From Sulfurisoma sp. (lineage in GTDB: Bacteria; Pseudomonadota; Gammaproteobacteria; Burkholderiales; Rhodocyclaceae): DNA of 64,000 bases. The notes beneath the pieces were generated by a model. The model was not told the origin of the DNA, made no database searches, and saw only the letters and a program-made list of their open reading frames with translations. Of this stretch, positions 8,308-18,115 are shown one piece after another (position 1 is the first letter of the stretch; each line of letters opens with the position of its first letter). The stretch covers positions 1 through 64,000 of the forward strand of contig JAUYFI010000071.1 in the NCBI GenBank assembly GCA_030691075.1, read 5' to 3'. A program made the position numbers and the translations under genes.

Positions 8308-10983
8308 ATGAACTCCTCGCCGCTCGCCGCCCTGGTACGCAACCGCCGCCAGCGACTCGCCTTGGTACTCGCCACGGCGCTCGCCGCGGCCGGTATCATG
8401 GCCTTCCTGATCTGGTCCGCCCGCGGCGAAGCCCTGCGCGGCGCGGCGACCGAAACGCGCAACCTCGCCTGGATGCTGGAAGCCCGCCTCGACGCCACGC
8501 TGCGCCGCAGCGAGAGCGTGCTGGACGAACTGGCCCGCGATATACCGACCGAGGCCTTGCGGCCGGAGGCCGTGAGCCGTTACGCCTCGACCGTCGATGC
8601 CCGTCTCGACGATCATGCGAGGAGGTTCCCGGAGATCACCGGCCTGCGCATTTTCGACGCCCAGGGCGACCTGCTCTACACCTCGAACCGCGCCGGCGTC
8701 CCCGACGCCAACATCGCCGATCGCCGCCCCTTCCGGCAACTGCGCGACGACCCGAAGCTCGACTTCGCCATTTCGGAAGTGCTCGTCAGCCGCGTCTCCC
8801 GCAGCCCGATCGTGGCGGTGGCCCGCGCCCTGCGCGATCCCCAGGGCCATTTCCTCGGCATGGCCACGGCGCCGCTCGACCTGAACTACTTCCAGCGCCT
8901 GCTCCAGTCCCTCGATGTCGGCCCGAACGGCGTGATCTACATCCGCCGCAGCGACGACTTCACCCAGGTGCTGCGCTGGCCGCACCTGGCAAGCGAAGTG
9001 AACCAGCCGCTGCCGCCCGGCAGCGAGAGCCGCGAGCTGATCGCGGCGGGCACCCGGGAGGCGGCGCTGACGCACGCCCACATCGACGGCGTGATGCGCA
9101 CTTCCAGTTTCCGCGCCTTGGAGAAATACCCCTTCTACGTGGCCGTCGCCTTCGCCCACGACGACGTGCTGGCCTCGTGGCAGCGGCGCGTGATGGGCGT
9201 CTCGCTGGTCGCCCTGTTGCTGCTGACGACGCTGGCCACCCTGCTGACGCGGCTGGGACGCATCGAGGCGCATGAGGCGGCGACCGAGGCCCGCGTGCGC
9301 CTGCTGGCCGAAGTCTTCGAGCACAGCGGCGAGGCGATCGTGGTCACCGACGCCGCCAACCGCATCATCGACATCAACGCCTCCTTCACCCGGCTGACGG
9401 GCTATGCCGCGGACGAGGCGCTCGGCCAGAACCCGCGCATCCTCTCCGCCGGTCGCCTTTCGGGGGACGACTACCGCGCCATGTGGCAGTCGATCCAAAC
9501 GGACGGCCGCTGGCAGGGCGAGGTCTGGGACCGCCGCAAGGACGGCTCGTGCTACCTCAAGCTGCTGACCATCAGCACGCTGCGCGACGCGCGGGGCGCG
9601 ATCACCCACCACATCGGCAACTTCATCGACATCTCGGAGCGCAAGGCGGCGGAAGAGCATATCCACCACCTCGCCCACCATGACTCGCTGACCGGCCTGC
9701 CCAACCGGCTCAGCCTGCGCGACCGGCTCGACCAGGCCATTGCCGCCGCCCGCCGCGACGGCCAGCGGCTGGCCGTGATGTTCATCGACATGGACCACTT
9801 CAAGGCCATCAACGACAGCCTCGGCCATCCGATCGGCGACAAGCTGCTGGTCGAGGTGGCCCGCCGGCTGAAAGAATGCGTGCGCGACAGCGACGTGGTG
9901 GCGCGCCTGGGCGGCGACGAGTTCGTCGTCGTGGTGACCGGCATCGCCGACGATGCCGTCACCACCGCTTCGTCCATGGCCGAAAAGATCCAGCGCCTGC
10001 TGGCCCAGCCCTATGCGATCTTCGACCACGCGCTGCACTCCACGCCCAGCATCGGCATCAGCGTCTTTCCCGAGGATGGCCACGATGTCGATGCCCTGAT
10101 GAAGAACGCCGACACGGCCATGTACCACGCCAAGAGCCGGGGCCGCAACAACTTCCAGTTCTTCACCGCCGCCATGAACGAGAAGGCCGCCGAGCGCCAG
10201 CAACTGGAGAGCAGCCTGCACCTGGGCCTCCAGAACGGCGAGTTCCTGCTGCACTTCCAGCCGCAGGTCGAGGCGCTGGGCGGTCATGTGACGGGCTTCG
10301 AGGCGCTGGCGCGCTGGAACCATCCGGAGAAAGGCCTGGTGCCGCCGGTCAAATTCATCCCGGTGGCCGAGGAAACGGGCCTCATCGAGCCGCTGGGCGA
10401 CTGGGTACTCAATGCGGCCTGCGGCCAGTTGCGCGCATTCAAGGAGTTGGGCTGGACGGGCATGACGATGGCGGTCAATCTCTCGGCGCGGCAGTTGCGC
10501 CAGCCGGATCTGGTGGAGCGCGTGACCGCCGTGCTGGCGGCCTTTGATCTCGACGGCGGCGAACTGGAACTGGAAATCACCGAGAGCGTGGCGATGGACG
10601 ACCCGGAAGCGACCATCGGGATTCTTTCCCGGTTGCGCGCCATGGGCGTGCGCGTGGCGATCGACGACTTCGGCACCGGCTATTCGAGCCTCGCCTACCT
10701 CAAGCGGTTGCCGATCGACTGCCTCAAGCTCGATCGTTCCTTCGTCATGGATATCGAGACCGACCCGAACGACGCCGCGATCTGCCGGGCCAGCATCGCG
10801 CTGGCCCACGGCCTCGGACTGAAGGTGATCGCCGAGGGCGTCGAGACGCAGGCCCAGTACCAGTTCCTCAAGGAACTGGGCTGCGACATGATCCAGGGCT
10901 ACTACTTCAGCAAGCCCCTGCCGGCGGAGCAGATCGAGGCCTACCTGCGCGGAACCCGCGCCGCCGCCGGCGGCAATATGTGA
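8308..10983 (+). CDS. Membrane-bound dCache-PAS-GGDEF-EAL c-di-GMP protein
   Basis: An 891-residue inner-membrane protein. Order: a transmembrane segment near residues 19-37, a periplasmic double-Cache-like sensor domain (about 40-290, with the FPEITGLRIFDAQGDLLYTS signature), a second membrane segment (about 295-315), a PAS/PAC domain, GGDEF (RLGGDEFVVVV, intact) and EAL (FEALARWNHP, LEITES, DDFGTGYSSL, AEGVET). Both catalytic centres look competent. It probably converts a periplasmic small-molecule signal into c-di-GMP changes. The frame is open far upstream, overlapping the preceding gene, but the ATG at 8308 starts the natural signal anchor (MNSSPLAALVRNRRQRL). Confidence 0.92.
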   Translation: MNSSPLAALVRNRRQRLALVLATALAAAGIMAFLIWSARGEALRGAATETRNLAWMLEARLDATLRRSESVLDELARDIPTEALRPEAVSRYASTVDARLDDHARRFPEITGLRIFDAQGDLLYTSNRAGVPDANIADRRPFRQLRDDPKLDFAISEVLVSRVSRSPIVAVARALRDPQGHFLGMATAPLDLNYFQRLLQSLDVGPNGVIYIRRSDDFTQVLRWPHLASEVNQPLPPGSESRELIAAGTREAALTHAHIDGVMRTSSFRALEKYPFYVAVAFAHDDVLASWQRRVMGVSLVALLLLTTLATLLTRLGRIEAHEAATEARVRLLAEVFEHSGEAIVVTDAANRIIDINASFTRLTGYAADEALGQNPRILSAGRLSGDDYRAMWQSIQTDGRWQGEVWDRRKDGSCYLKLLTISTLRDARGAITHHIGNFIDISERKAAEEHIHHLAHHDSLTGLPNRLSLRDRLDQAIAAARRDGQRLAVMFIDMDHFKAINDSLGHPIGDKLLVEVARRLKECVRDSDVVARLGGDEFVVVVTGIADDAVTTASSMAEKIQRLLAQPYAIFDHALHSTPSIGISVFPEDGHDVDALMKNADTAMYHAKSRGRNNFQFFTAAMNEKAAERQQLESSLHLGLQNGEFLLHFQPQVEALGGHVTGFEALARWNHPEKGLVPPVKFIPVAEETGLIEPLGDWVLNAACGQLRAFKELGWTGMTMAVNLSARQLRQPDLVERVTAVLAAFDLDGGELELEITESVAMDDPEATIGILSRLRAMGVRVAIDDFGTGYSSLAYLKRLPIDCLKLDRSFVMDIETDPNDAAICRASIALAHGLGLKVIAEGVETQAQYQFLKELGCDMIQGYYFSKPLPAEQIEAYLRGTRAAAGGNM

Positions 10984-10993
10984 AAAGCGGAAT

Positions 10994-11539
10994 TCAGAGC
11001 CTGAGGAAGTGCTCGCGGTAGTACTTGAGCTCTTCGATGCTCTCGTAGATGTCGGCCAGCGCCTCGTGCTTGCCGCCCTTCTTGACGCCCTTGGCGATCT
11101 CCGGCGTCCACCGCTTGCACAGTTCCTTGAGGGTCGACACGTCGAGGTTGCGGTAGTGGAAATAGGCTTCCAGCTTCGGCATGGCGCGCGCCATGAAGCG
11201 GCGGTCCTGGCAGATCGAATTGCCGCACATCGGCGACTTGCCCGAGGGCACATGACGCCTGAGGAAATCCAGCGCCTGCGCCTCGACCTCGTCTTCCGCC
11301 AGCACCGAGGCCTTGACCTTGTCGATCAGCCCCGACTTGCCGTGGGTCTTCTTGTTCCAGTCGTCCATCGCGTCGAGCGCGCTGTCCGCCTGATGCACCA
11401 CCCACACCGCGCTCTCGGCGATCAGCTCGAGCTGCGAATTGGTGATCACCATCGCCATCTCGATGATGCGGTCGCCGTCGGGATCGAGCCCCGTCATCTC
11501 CATGTCCAGCCAGACGAGGGCGTTCTGGTCTTGTGCCAT
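10994..11539 (-). CDS. orn: Oligoribonuclease
   Basis: A 181-residue DEDDh exoribonuclease, identical in length to E. coli Orn. Motifs: [11 protein letters not shown] (Exo I), the SICQDRRFM region (Exo II) and HEALADI (Exo III). Orn degrades 2-5-nt RNAs and pGpG, the product of EAL phosphodiesterases, so it functionally completes c-di-GMP breakdown begun by the neighbouring EAL proteins. The ATG at 11539 is preferred over an in-frame TTG three codons upstream. Confidence 0.97.
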   Translation of the reverse strand: MAQDQNALVWLDMEMTGLDPDGDRIIEMAMVITNSQLELIAESAVWVVHQADSALDAMDDWNKKTHGKSGLIDKVKASVLAEDEVEAQALDFLRRHVPSGKSPMCGNSICQDRRFMARAMPKLEAYFHYRNLDVSTLKELCKRWTPEIAKGVKKGGKHEALADIYESIEELKYYREHFLRL

Positions 11540-11637
11540 AAGGGTCAAGTATCTTGCAGTGTGTTATTCATGGCCGGAAGTCTAGCCTACTGACGGGAAA
11601 TCCGGTCATTTCGGAATCGAACGAACCACGAGGCAGC

Positions 11638-11665
11638 TTGCCGAACTGTAAATCCATGTTATACA
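11638..11665 (+). promoter_or_regulatory. Probable promoter of the first higBA pair
   Basis: TTGCCG (-35) and TATACA (-10) are separated by 16 bases and end 7 bases before the higB start codon, so the transcript would be nearly leaderless. The same TTATACA hexamer precedes the second higBA pair at 16205. Confidence 0.5.
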
Positions 11666-11672
11666 CTTGCGC

Positions 11673-11951
11673 ATGATCGGGAGCTTCCGGCACAAGGGCA
11701 TTCAGCGCTTTTTCGAGACGGGCTCGAAGGCCGGAATCCAGGCGCAGCAGGCCGCCCGGCTCCGCATCATGCTGACACGCTTGGAGATGTCGACCAAACC
11801 CGAAGACATGGGAGCGCCCGGCTGGGGCCTTCATCCGCTCAAGCACGATCTGGCTGGCCACTGGGCCGTCTGGGTGAGCGGCAACTGGCGCCTGACATTC
11901 GCCTTCGAGGGTACGGATGCCGTGCTTGTGGACTATCGGGACTATCACTGA
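11673..11951 (+). CDS. higB: HigB-family toxin (RelE superfamily), first locus
   Basis: A 92-residue protein with the HigB opening MIGSFRHKGIQRFFETGSKAG and the C-terminal NWRLTFAFEGTDAVLVDYRDYH, typical of ribosome-dependent mRNA interferases. It precedes its antitoxin, the usual higBA order. A TTG two codons upstream is possible. The pair sits between orn and the M48 peptidase gene. Confidence 0.9.
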   Translation: MIGSFRHKGIQRFFETGSKAGIQAQQAARLRIMLTRLEMSTKPEDMGAPGWGLHPLKHDLAGHWAVWVSGNWRLTFAFEGTDAVLVDYRDYH

Positions 11952-11964
11952 AGGAGCAGCGAAC

Positions 11965-12249
11965 ATGACGAAAATGCACAACCCCGCACACCCTGGCGAA
12001 GTCCTGCGCGAGTTTCTGCCCGAAGGCATGAGCGTGACCGACGCGGCACAGCGGCTCTGCATTTCCCGCGTCATGCTCTCGCGGGTGCTCAATGGCCGCT
12101 CGGCGATGACGGCGGACATGGCGATCCGCGTCGGACTGCTCACCGCCACCAGCCCCGAATCGTGGCTGGCCAATCAGATGCAGTGGGACTTGTGGCAGAG
12201 CAGCCGCAAGCCGAAGCCGAAGATCCAGCCCCTCCGACACGTGGCGTAA
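11965..12249 (+). CDS. higA: HigA-family antitoxin, first locus
   Basis: A 94-residue XRE-type helix-turn-helix protein (HPGEVLREFLPE, SVTDAAQRLCISRVMLSRVLNGRS, then SPESWLANQMQWDLW) that neutralises HigB and represses the operon. The ATG at 11965 has AAGGAGC 8 bases upstream and lies 13 bases behind higB. Confidence 0.92.
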   Translation: MTKMHNPAHPGEVLREFLPEGMSVTDAAQRLCISRVMLSRVLNGRSAMTADMAIRVGLLTATSPESWLANQMQWDLWQSSRKPKPKIQPLRHVA

Positions 12250-12274
12250 TGAGGCGCAGACCGCCTTCCCCTGC

Positions 12275-13534
12275 ATGACGCCCCAAACCTTTTCCCTCAT
12301 TTTCCTGGCGATGCTCGCCCTGACCACCGCGCTGCGCGCCTGGCTGGCGCTGCGGCAGCTGCGTCATGTCCGCGCCCGCCGCGAGGCGGTTCCGGCCGAG
12401 TTTGCCGACCGCGTCACGCCGGACGAGCACCGCAAGGCCGCCGACTACACCGCCGCCAAGACACGGCTGGCCTTGGTCGAACTCGGCGTCGACGCGGCGC
12501 TGTTGCTGGCCTTCACTTTCGGCGGTCTGCTTGCGGCCTTCGACCAGTTCTGGCGCGGGGTGTTCGATGAATCGAGCTACAACCCGGGTTATGCCCACGG
12601 CCTCACGCTGTTCGCCAGCGTCGGCGTGGCCGGCTTCGTGGTCGGGCTGCCGTTCTCGCTCTACCGCACCTTCGTGCTCGAAGATCGCTTCGGCTTCAAC
12701 AAGATGACGCCGGCGCTCTACGTCGCCGACCTCGCCAAGCAACTGCTGCTTACCGTGCTCATCGGCGCGCCGCTGCTGCTGGCCGTGCTGTGGCTGATGG
12801 GGGCGATGGGCTCGCTGTGGTGGCTCACCGTCTGGGCCACGTGGCTGGGCTTCAACCTGCTGGTGCTGCTGCTCTACCCGACCTTCATCGCCCCGCTGTT
12901 CAACACGTTCTCGCCGCTGGCCGAGGGCGAGATGAAAAGCCGCATCGAGGCGCTGCTGGCGCGCTGCGGCTTCGCCAGTTCGGGCCTGTTCGTGATGGAT
13001 GGCTCGAAGCGCTCGGCCCACGGCAACGCCTACTTCACCGGCTTCGGCCGCGCCAAGCGCATCGTCTTCTTCGACACCCTGCTCGACAAGCTCGCGCCCG
13101 GCGAGGTCGAGGCCGTGCTGGCCCACGAACTCGGCCACTTCAAGCATCGCCACGTCTGGAAGCGCATCGCCGTGATGTCCGCGCTGTCGCTCGCGTTCCT
13201 CTGGCTGCTCGGCCAGTTGATCGACCAGCCATGGTTCCATGCCGGACTAAAAGTCGGCGCTGGCGGGACGGCGATGGCCCTGATCCTGTTCTCGCTGGTG
13301 CTGCCGGTGTTCACCTTTCCCCTCGCGCCCCTGATGTCGTGGCTGTCGCGCCGCCACGAGTTCGAGGCCGACGCCTACGCCGCGCGCCAGGCCAGCGCCT
13401 TTGATCTGATCGCCGCCCTGGTCAAGCTCTACCGCGAGAATGCCGCCACGCTGACACCCGACCCGCTGCATTCGCTGTTCTACGATTCGCACCCACCCGC
13501 CAGCCAGCGCATCGCCCACCTGAAATCCGCCTGA
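12275..13534 (+). CDS. M48 family membrane metallopeptidase (Ste24/CAAX protease-like)
   Basis: A 419-residue protein with six or seven hydrophobic segments, the zinc motif HELGH (near residue 284) and the third ligand Glu in RRHEFEADAYA (near 362). It matches bacterial homologues of the Ste24 CAAX protease, likely acting in membrane protein quality control. The C-terminal SLFYDSHPPASQRIAHL is the conserved substrate-cleft motif. A dispersed repeat copy falls within the gene and is read as KVGAGGTA in the extramembrane loop before the last membrane segments. Confidence 0.92.
   Translation: MTPQTFSLIFLAMLALTTALRAWLALRQLRHVRARREAVPAEFADRVTPDEHRKAADYTAAKTRLALVELGVDAALLLAFTFGGLLAAFDQFWRGVFDESSYNPGYAHGLTLFASVGVAGFVVGLPFSLYRTFVLEDRFGFNKMTPALYVADLAKQLLLTVLIGAPLLLAVLWLMGAMGSLWWLTVWATWLGFNLLVLLLYPTFIAPLFNTFSPLAEGEMKSRIEALLARCGFASSGLFVMDGSKRSAHGNAYFTGFGRAKRIVFFDTLLDKLAPGEVEAVLAHELGHFKHRHVWKRIAVMSALSLAFLWLLGQLIDQPWFHAGLKVGAGGTAMALILFSLVLPVFTFPLAPLMSWLSRRHEFEADAYAARQASAFDLIAALVKLYRENAATLTPDPLHSLFYDSHPPASQRIAHLKSA
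13249..13274 (+). repeat. Dispersed short repeat inside the M48 peptidase gene
   Basis: AAAAGTCGGCGCTGGCG then GGACGGCGA, a perfect copy of the GGAC subtype, read as KVGAGGTA. Confidence 0.75.
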
Positions 13535-13544
13535 AAGGAACCCC

Positions 13545-13847
13545 ATGGCCCGCCTGCTCACCGCCGCCCTGCTCGCCGCGCTTGCCGCCAGCGCATTCGC
13601 CGCCGACAAGATTGACGCAAAAGCCGGCAAGACCCTGCACGACAAACAGTGCGTAAATTGTCACGTGCAGCGCTGGGGCGGCGACGGCAGCGCCGTCTAT
13701 ACCCGCGCCGACCGCAAGATCAAGGATGCGACCAGCCTGCGCCAGCGCGTCGCCATGTGCAGCGCGCAGACCGGCGCCAAGTTCTTCCCCGAGGACGAGG
13801 CCAATGTCGCCGCCTGGCTCGCCCAGCAATACTACAAGTTCAAGTGA
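13545..13847 (+). CDS. Small periplasmic monoheme cytochrome c
   Basis: A 100-residue precursor with a cleavable signal peptide (MARLLTAALLAALAASAFA) and one heme site CVNCH. It fits class I-like small cytochromes found beside the M48/rsgA genes in betaproteobacteria. The axial methionine is not certain; the only nearby candidate is in VAMCSAQTG. It lies 10 bases behind the peptidase gene with an AAGGAA ribosome site. Confidence 0.85.
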   Translation: MARLLTAALLAALAASAFAADKIDAKAGKTLHDKQCVNCHVQRWGGDGSAVYTRADRKIKDATSLRQRVAMCSAQTGAKFFPEDEANVAAWLAQQYYKFK

Positions 13848-13848
13848 C

Positions 13849-14142
13849 ATGGCCGCTTTGAACGCATTGCACGACAGCGAAATCGCCAGCCGCCTGGCCA
13901 CCCTCGACGGCTGGGCCAGGGATGCCACCCGCATCATCAAGATCTACCGCTTCGCCAACTACCACGAGACCATGGCCTTCGTTAATGCGGTGGCCTGGGT
14001 CGCCCACCGCGGCGACCATCATCCCGATCTCGAGGTCGGCTACAACCACTGCACGGTGACCTACACCACGCACGACGCCGGCGGGCTGACCGCCAGGGAC
14101 TTCGATGGCGCGGCAAAAATCGACGCGCTTTTCAACCTTTGA
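13849..14142 (+). CDS. phhB: 4a-hydroxytetrahydrobiopterin dehydratase (pterin-4a-carbinolamine dehydratase)
   Basis: A 97-residue PCD/DCoH protein with the signature GDHHPDLEVGYNHCTVTY and the following TTHDAGGLTARDFDGAAKID. It recycles the pterin cofactor of aromatic amino-acid hydroxylases. The start is one base behind the cytochrome stop and the stop overlaps the rsgA start, so it is inside a tight operon. Confidence 0.93.
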   Translation: MAALNALHDSEIASRLATLDGWARDATRIIKIYRFANYHETMAFVNAVAWVAHRGDHHPDLEVGYNHCTVTYTTHDAGGLTARDFDGAAKIDALFNL

Positions 14143-15011
14143 GTCTCGACGGCACCGTCACCGCCGCCTTCGGGCGGCACTACGAAATCACCCTCGACGA
14201 CGGTCGCGTCGTGGGCGGCATTCCGCGCGGCAAGAAAAGCCCGTATGCCTGCGGCGACCGCGTCAGCCTTGGCCCGCTGCACGACAGCGCGGCCCAGATC
14301 CTCGCCCACGCCGCGCGCAAATCGCTGCTCTACCGCAGCGACGAGTGGAAGCAGAGGCTGATCGCCGCCAACGCGACGCAGATCGTTCTGGTCGTCGCCA
14401 CCGAGCCGGGGTTTTCCGACGAGCTGATTTCGCGCGCCTTCGTCGCCGCGCTGCACGAGGGGATGCGCGTGGTGATCGTGCTCAACAAGGTCGACCTGGC
14501 CTCCCGCCTGCCGGCGGCGCGCGCGCAGCTCGCGCCCTTCGCCGCCGCATTTGCCACGGTCGGCCTGCCCATCGTCGAGCTTTGCGCACGCGAGCATGTC
14601 ATGCCGCTGCAGCCATGGCTGGCTGGACAGGTCTCGGTGCTGGTCGGCCAGAGCGGCATGGGCAAGTCCACCATCATCAACACCCTGGTGCCCGGCGCCG
14701 CTGCCGCCACGCGCGAGATTTCGACGGCGCTCGACTCCGGCAAGCACACCACCACCCACGCCCGCCTCTACCGCCTCGATGAGAACAGCGCCCTGATCGA
14801 CTCGCCCGGCCTGCAGGAATTCGGCCTCGCCCATCTGAGTTTCGGCGAGATCGAGCATGGTTTTCCGGAATTCCGCGCGCTGGTTGCCGCCTGCCGCTTC
14901 CGCGATTGCCACCACCACGACGAGCCCGACTGCGCCATCAAGCAGGCGGTCGCCGCCGGCCGGATCGACCCGCGCCGTTACGCCCACTTCCTCGCCATCA
15001 CCCGACGCTGA
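14139..15011 (+). CDS. rsgA: Small ribosomal subunit biogenesis GTPase RsgA
   Basis: A 290-residue circularly permuted GTPase: OB fold, then G4 NKVD before G1 GQSGMGKST and G3 DSPGLQEFG, and a C-terminal zinc motif CRFRDCHHHDEPDC. It matures the 30S subunit. The start is a TTG that overlaps the phhB stop (TTGA), a sign of translational coupling; no other start fits the family's N-terminus. Confidence 0.96.
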   Translation: MSLDGTVTAAFGRHYEITLDDGRVVGGIPRGKKSPYACGDRVSLGPLHDSAAQILAHAARKSLLYRSDEWKQRLIAANATQIVLVVATEPGFSDELISRAFVAALHEGMRVVIVLNKVDLASRLPAARAQLAPFAAAFATVGLPIVELCAREHVMPLQPWLAGQVSVLVGQSGMGKSTIINTLVPGAAAATREISTALDSGKHTTTHARLYRLDENSALIDSPGLQEFGLAHLSFGEIEHGFPEFRALVAACRFRDCHHHDEPDCAIKQAVAAGRIDPRRYAHFLAITRR

Positions 15012-15025
15012 AACCCGGCGCGCCG

Positions 15026-16111
15026 ATGCCGCACCCGCATCTCCACCTTTTTGTCGACATTTCCTCGCACGGCTTCGGCCACCTGGCGCAGACGGCGCCG
15101 GTCCTCAACCGCCTCGCCGCGCTGCGGCCCGGCCTGCGCCTGACCGTTCGCAGCGGCCTGCCCGAAGCGAAACTGCGCCAGCGCATCGCCGCGCCCTTCG
15201 ATCTGATCGCGGCGGCGAGCGACTTCGGCTACGTGATGCACGACGCGCTCTCCATCGACCTCGCCGCCACGGCCGCGGCTTACCGTGCCGCCAGCGCCGA
15301 CTTTTCCCGCAGGGTCGGGCAGGAGGCGCAAACGCTCAAGGAACTGCGCGCCGACGCCGTGTTCGCCAACGTCTCCTACCTGCCGCTGGCCGGCGCCGCG
15401 CGTGCCGGCATCCCCGCCGTGGCGCTGTGCTCGCTCAACTGGGCCGACCTGTTCCGGCACTATTTCGGCGTCGATGCCTGGGCCGCGCCGATCCACGCCG
15501 AGATGATCAAAGCCTATCGTTCGGCAACCTTCCTGCGCGCCACGCCGGGCATGGCCATGCCGGCGCTGGATAATGTCGTGACCGTCGGTCCCATCGCCAG
15601 CCTCGGCCGCGAGCGCCGCGCCGAGTTGCGCACCTGCCTCGGCATCGTGCCGCAATCCCGCGTGGTGCTGGTCGCCCTCGGCGGCATCCCGACGCGCCTG
15701 CCAGTCGAAGGCTGGCCGGCATTGCCGAACACGCACTGGCTCGTGCCCGAAGCATGGGCCGTCCAGCGCCCCGACATGAGCGCCTTCGAACCACTCGGCT
15801 GGGACTTCGCCGACCTGCTGCGCTCGGTCGATGCCATCGTCACCAAGCCCGGCTACGGCACCTTCGCCGAAGCCGCCTGCAACGGCACCGCCGTGCTCTA
15901 CCAGCGCCGCGAAGACTGGCCCGAGCAGGACTGCCTGATCGAGTGGCTGCACGCCAACACCCGCGCCCGCGAAATCTCCGCCGCCGACCTGGCCAGCGGC
16001 AATCTCGCCGCCGCGCTCGACACCGCCCTGCAAACCGCCGCTCCGCCCGTGCCGACTCCCGACGGCATCGAACAGGCGGCGCAACACCTCGCCCAAATGC
16101 TCCGCCGGTAG
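15026..16111 (+). CDS. MurG-like (GT-B) glycosyltransferase family protein
   Basis: A 361-residue soluble protein with the N-terminal glycine-rich signature DISSHGFGHLAQTAPVLNRL and the C-terminal donor-site region VDAIVTKPGYGTFAEAACNGTAVLY of GT-B fold transferases using nucleotide sugars. Acceptor unknown. A dispersed repeat copy is read as ASADFS near residue 90. It follows rsgA by 14 bases and appears to be the last gene of the operon. Confidence 0.8.
   Translation: MPHPHLHLFVDISSHGFGHLAQTAPVLNRLAALRPGLRLTVRSGLPEAKLRQRIAAPFDLIAAASDFGYVMHDALSIDLAATAAAYRAASADFSRRVGQEAQTLKELRADAVFANVSYLPLAGAARAGIPAVALCSLNWADLFRHYFGVDAWAAPIHAEMIKAYRSATFLRATPGMAMPALDNVVTVGPIASLGRERRAELRTCLGIVPQSRVVLVALGGIPTRLPVEGWPALPNTHWLVPEAWAVQRPDMSAFEPLGWDFADLLRSVDAIVTKPGYGTFAEAACNGTAVLYQRREDWPEQDCLIEWLHANTRAREISAADLASGNLAAALDTALQTAAPPVPTPDGIEQAAQHLAQMLRR
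15287..15305 (-). repeat. Dispersed short repeat (partial) inside the GT-B gene
   Basis: The plus strand reads GCCGCCAGCGCCGACTTTT, the reverse complement of the repeat core. It is translated AASADFS. Confidence 0.6.
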
Positions 16112-16184
16112 CCATTCGCCGCCTGTACCATGATCGCACCTGTCCAATTCCCTGCACAGGTATCCCCATGCCGCCTTGGTTCGC

Positions 16185-16211
16185 TTGACGTTTAACGGTT
16201 CGCGTTATACA
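16185..16211 (+). promoter_or_regulatory. Promoter/operator of the second higBA pair
   Basis: TTGACG and TATACA are 15 bases apart. An inverted repeat, GTTTAACG - 5 bases - CGTTATAC, overlaps spacer and -10 box and is a good candidate HigA operator. The higB ATG is 8 bases beyond it. Confidence 0.5.
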
Positions 16212-16219
16212 GTCCGACA

Positions 16220-16501
16220 ATGGCGATACGTTCATTCCGGTGCGCCGACACTGCGGCGATCTACGAGGGCAAAAGCCCACGGCGGTTTCGGAACATCGAG
16301 AGCGTGGCGCAGCGCAAGCTGCAAATGCTCGACGACGCGACTGCCCTGCGGGATCTGTTGTCACCTCCCGGCAACCGCCTTGAGTCGCTATCCGGCAACC
16401 GGGCCGGGCAGCACGGTATTCGCATCAACGGCCAGTGGCGCGTGTGCTTCGTCTGGACGGATGCCGGCCCGGGAGGCGTCGAAATCGTCGATTACCACTG
16501 A
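16220..16501 (+). CDS. higB: HigB-family toxin (RelE superfamily), second locus
   Basis: A 93-residue toxin with IRSFRCADTAAIYEGKSPRRF and the C-terminal RINGQWRVCFVW...VEIVDYH typical of the HigB-1 (plasmid-maintenance killer) group. It differs clearly from the first HigB, so the two loci are not a recent duplication. Confidence 0.92.
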   Translation: MAIRSFRCADTAAIYEGKSPRRFRNIESVAQRKLQMLDDATALRDLLSPPGNRLESLSGNRAGQHGIRINGQWRVCFVWTDAGPGGVEIVDYH

Positions 16502-16511
16502 GGGGTAGAGC

Positions 16512-16817
16512 ATGGCAACCAACAAGATGCGACCGATCCATCCCGGCGAGATTCTGCGCGAGGAGTTCCTCGCGCCGCTCGGCATGAGCGCCCACGCCCT
16601 GGCCATGGAGTTGCGCGTGCCGGCGCCACGGATCAACGACATCGTGCGCGAACGCCGCACCGTCACGCCGGATACCGCACTGCGGCTGGCGCGCTATTTC
16701 GGCACCACGCCGCAGTTCTGGCTGAATCTACAGAGTTCGTTCGACCTAAAACAGGCCGCCGGCGAAATCGGGCCAAGGATCGAACAGGAAATCAGACCCC
16801 TTCGGCAGGCCGCGTAG
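16512..16817 (+). CDS. higA: HigA-family antitoxin, second locus
   Basis: A 101-residue XRE-type antitoxin (RPIHPGEILREEFLAPLGMS, ALAMELRVPAPRINDIVRERR, YFGTTPQFWLNLQSSFDL), a standard HigA/VapI-like sequence. It starts 10 bases behind higB with GAGGGGTAGAGC upstream. Confidence 0.94.
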   Translation: MATNKMRPIHPGEILREEFLAPLGMSAHALAMELRVPAPRINDIVRERRTVTPDTALRLARYFGTTPQFWLNLQSSFDLKQAAGEIGPRIEQEIRPLRQAA

Positions 16818-16825
16818 GTCCGACG

Positions 16826-16888
16826 CGTCATCCCGGCGCAAGCCGGAATCCAGAAAGCATCTGGGTCCCGGCCTTCGCCGGGACGACG
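16826..16888. repeat. Long inverted repeat between convergent genes
   Basis: Arms of about 28 bases (CGTCATCCCGGCGCAAGCCG... and ...CGGCCTTCGCCGGGACGACG) enclose a 7-base loop. This CATCCCGGC-type palindrome is a common dispersed element of proteobacteria. Lying between higA and the thiolase gene, it may also act as a bidirectional terminator. Confidence 0.75.
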
Positions 16889-16905
16889 GCCTCTTCAGTG
16901 TTTCC

Positions 16906-18093
<1,188 letters not shown>

Positions 18094-18115
18094 TTTTTTC
18101 TCCTGTTTTAAAACC

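Noticed and set aside
8221-11253. A 1010-codon minus-strand open frame opposite the dCache-PAS-GGDEF-EAL gene
   Set aside because: Antisense shadow of a clear coding gene with GC-biased third positions; it also runs into orn in another frame.
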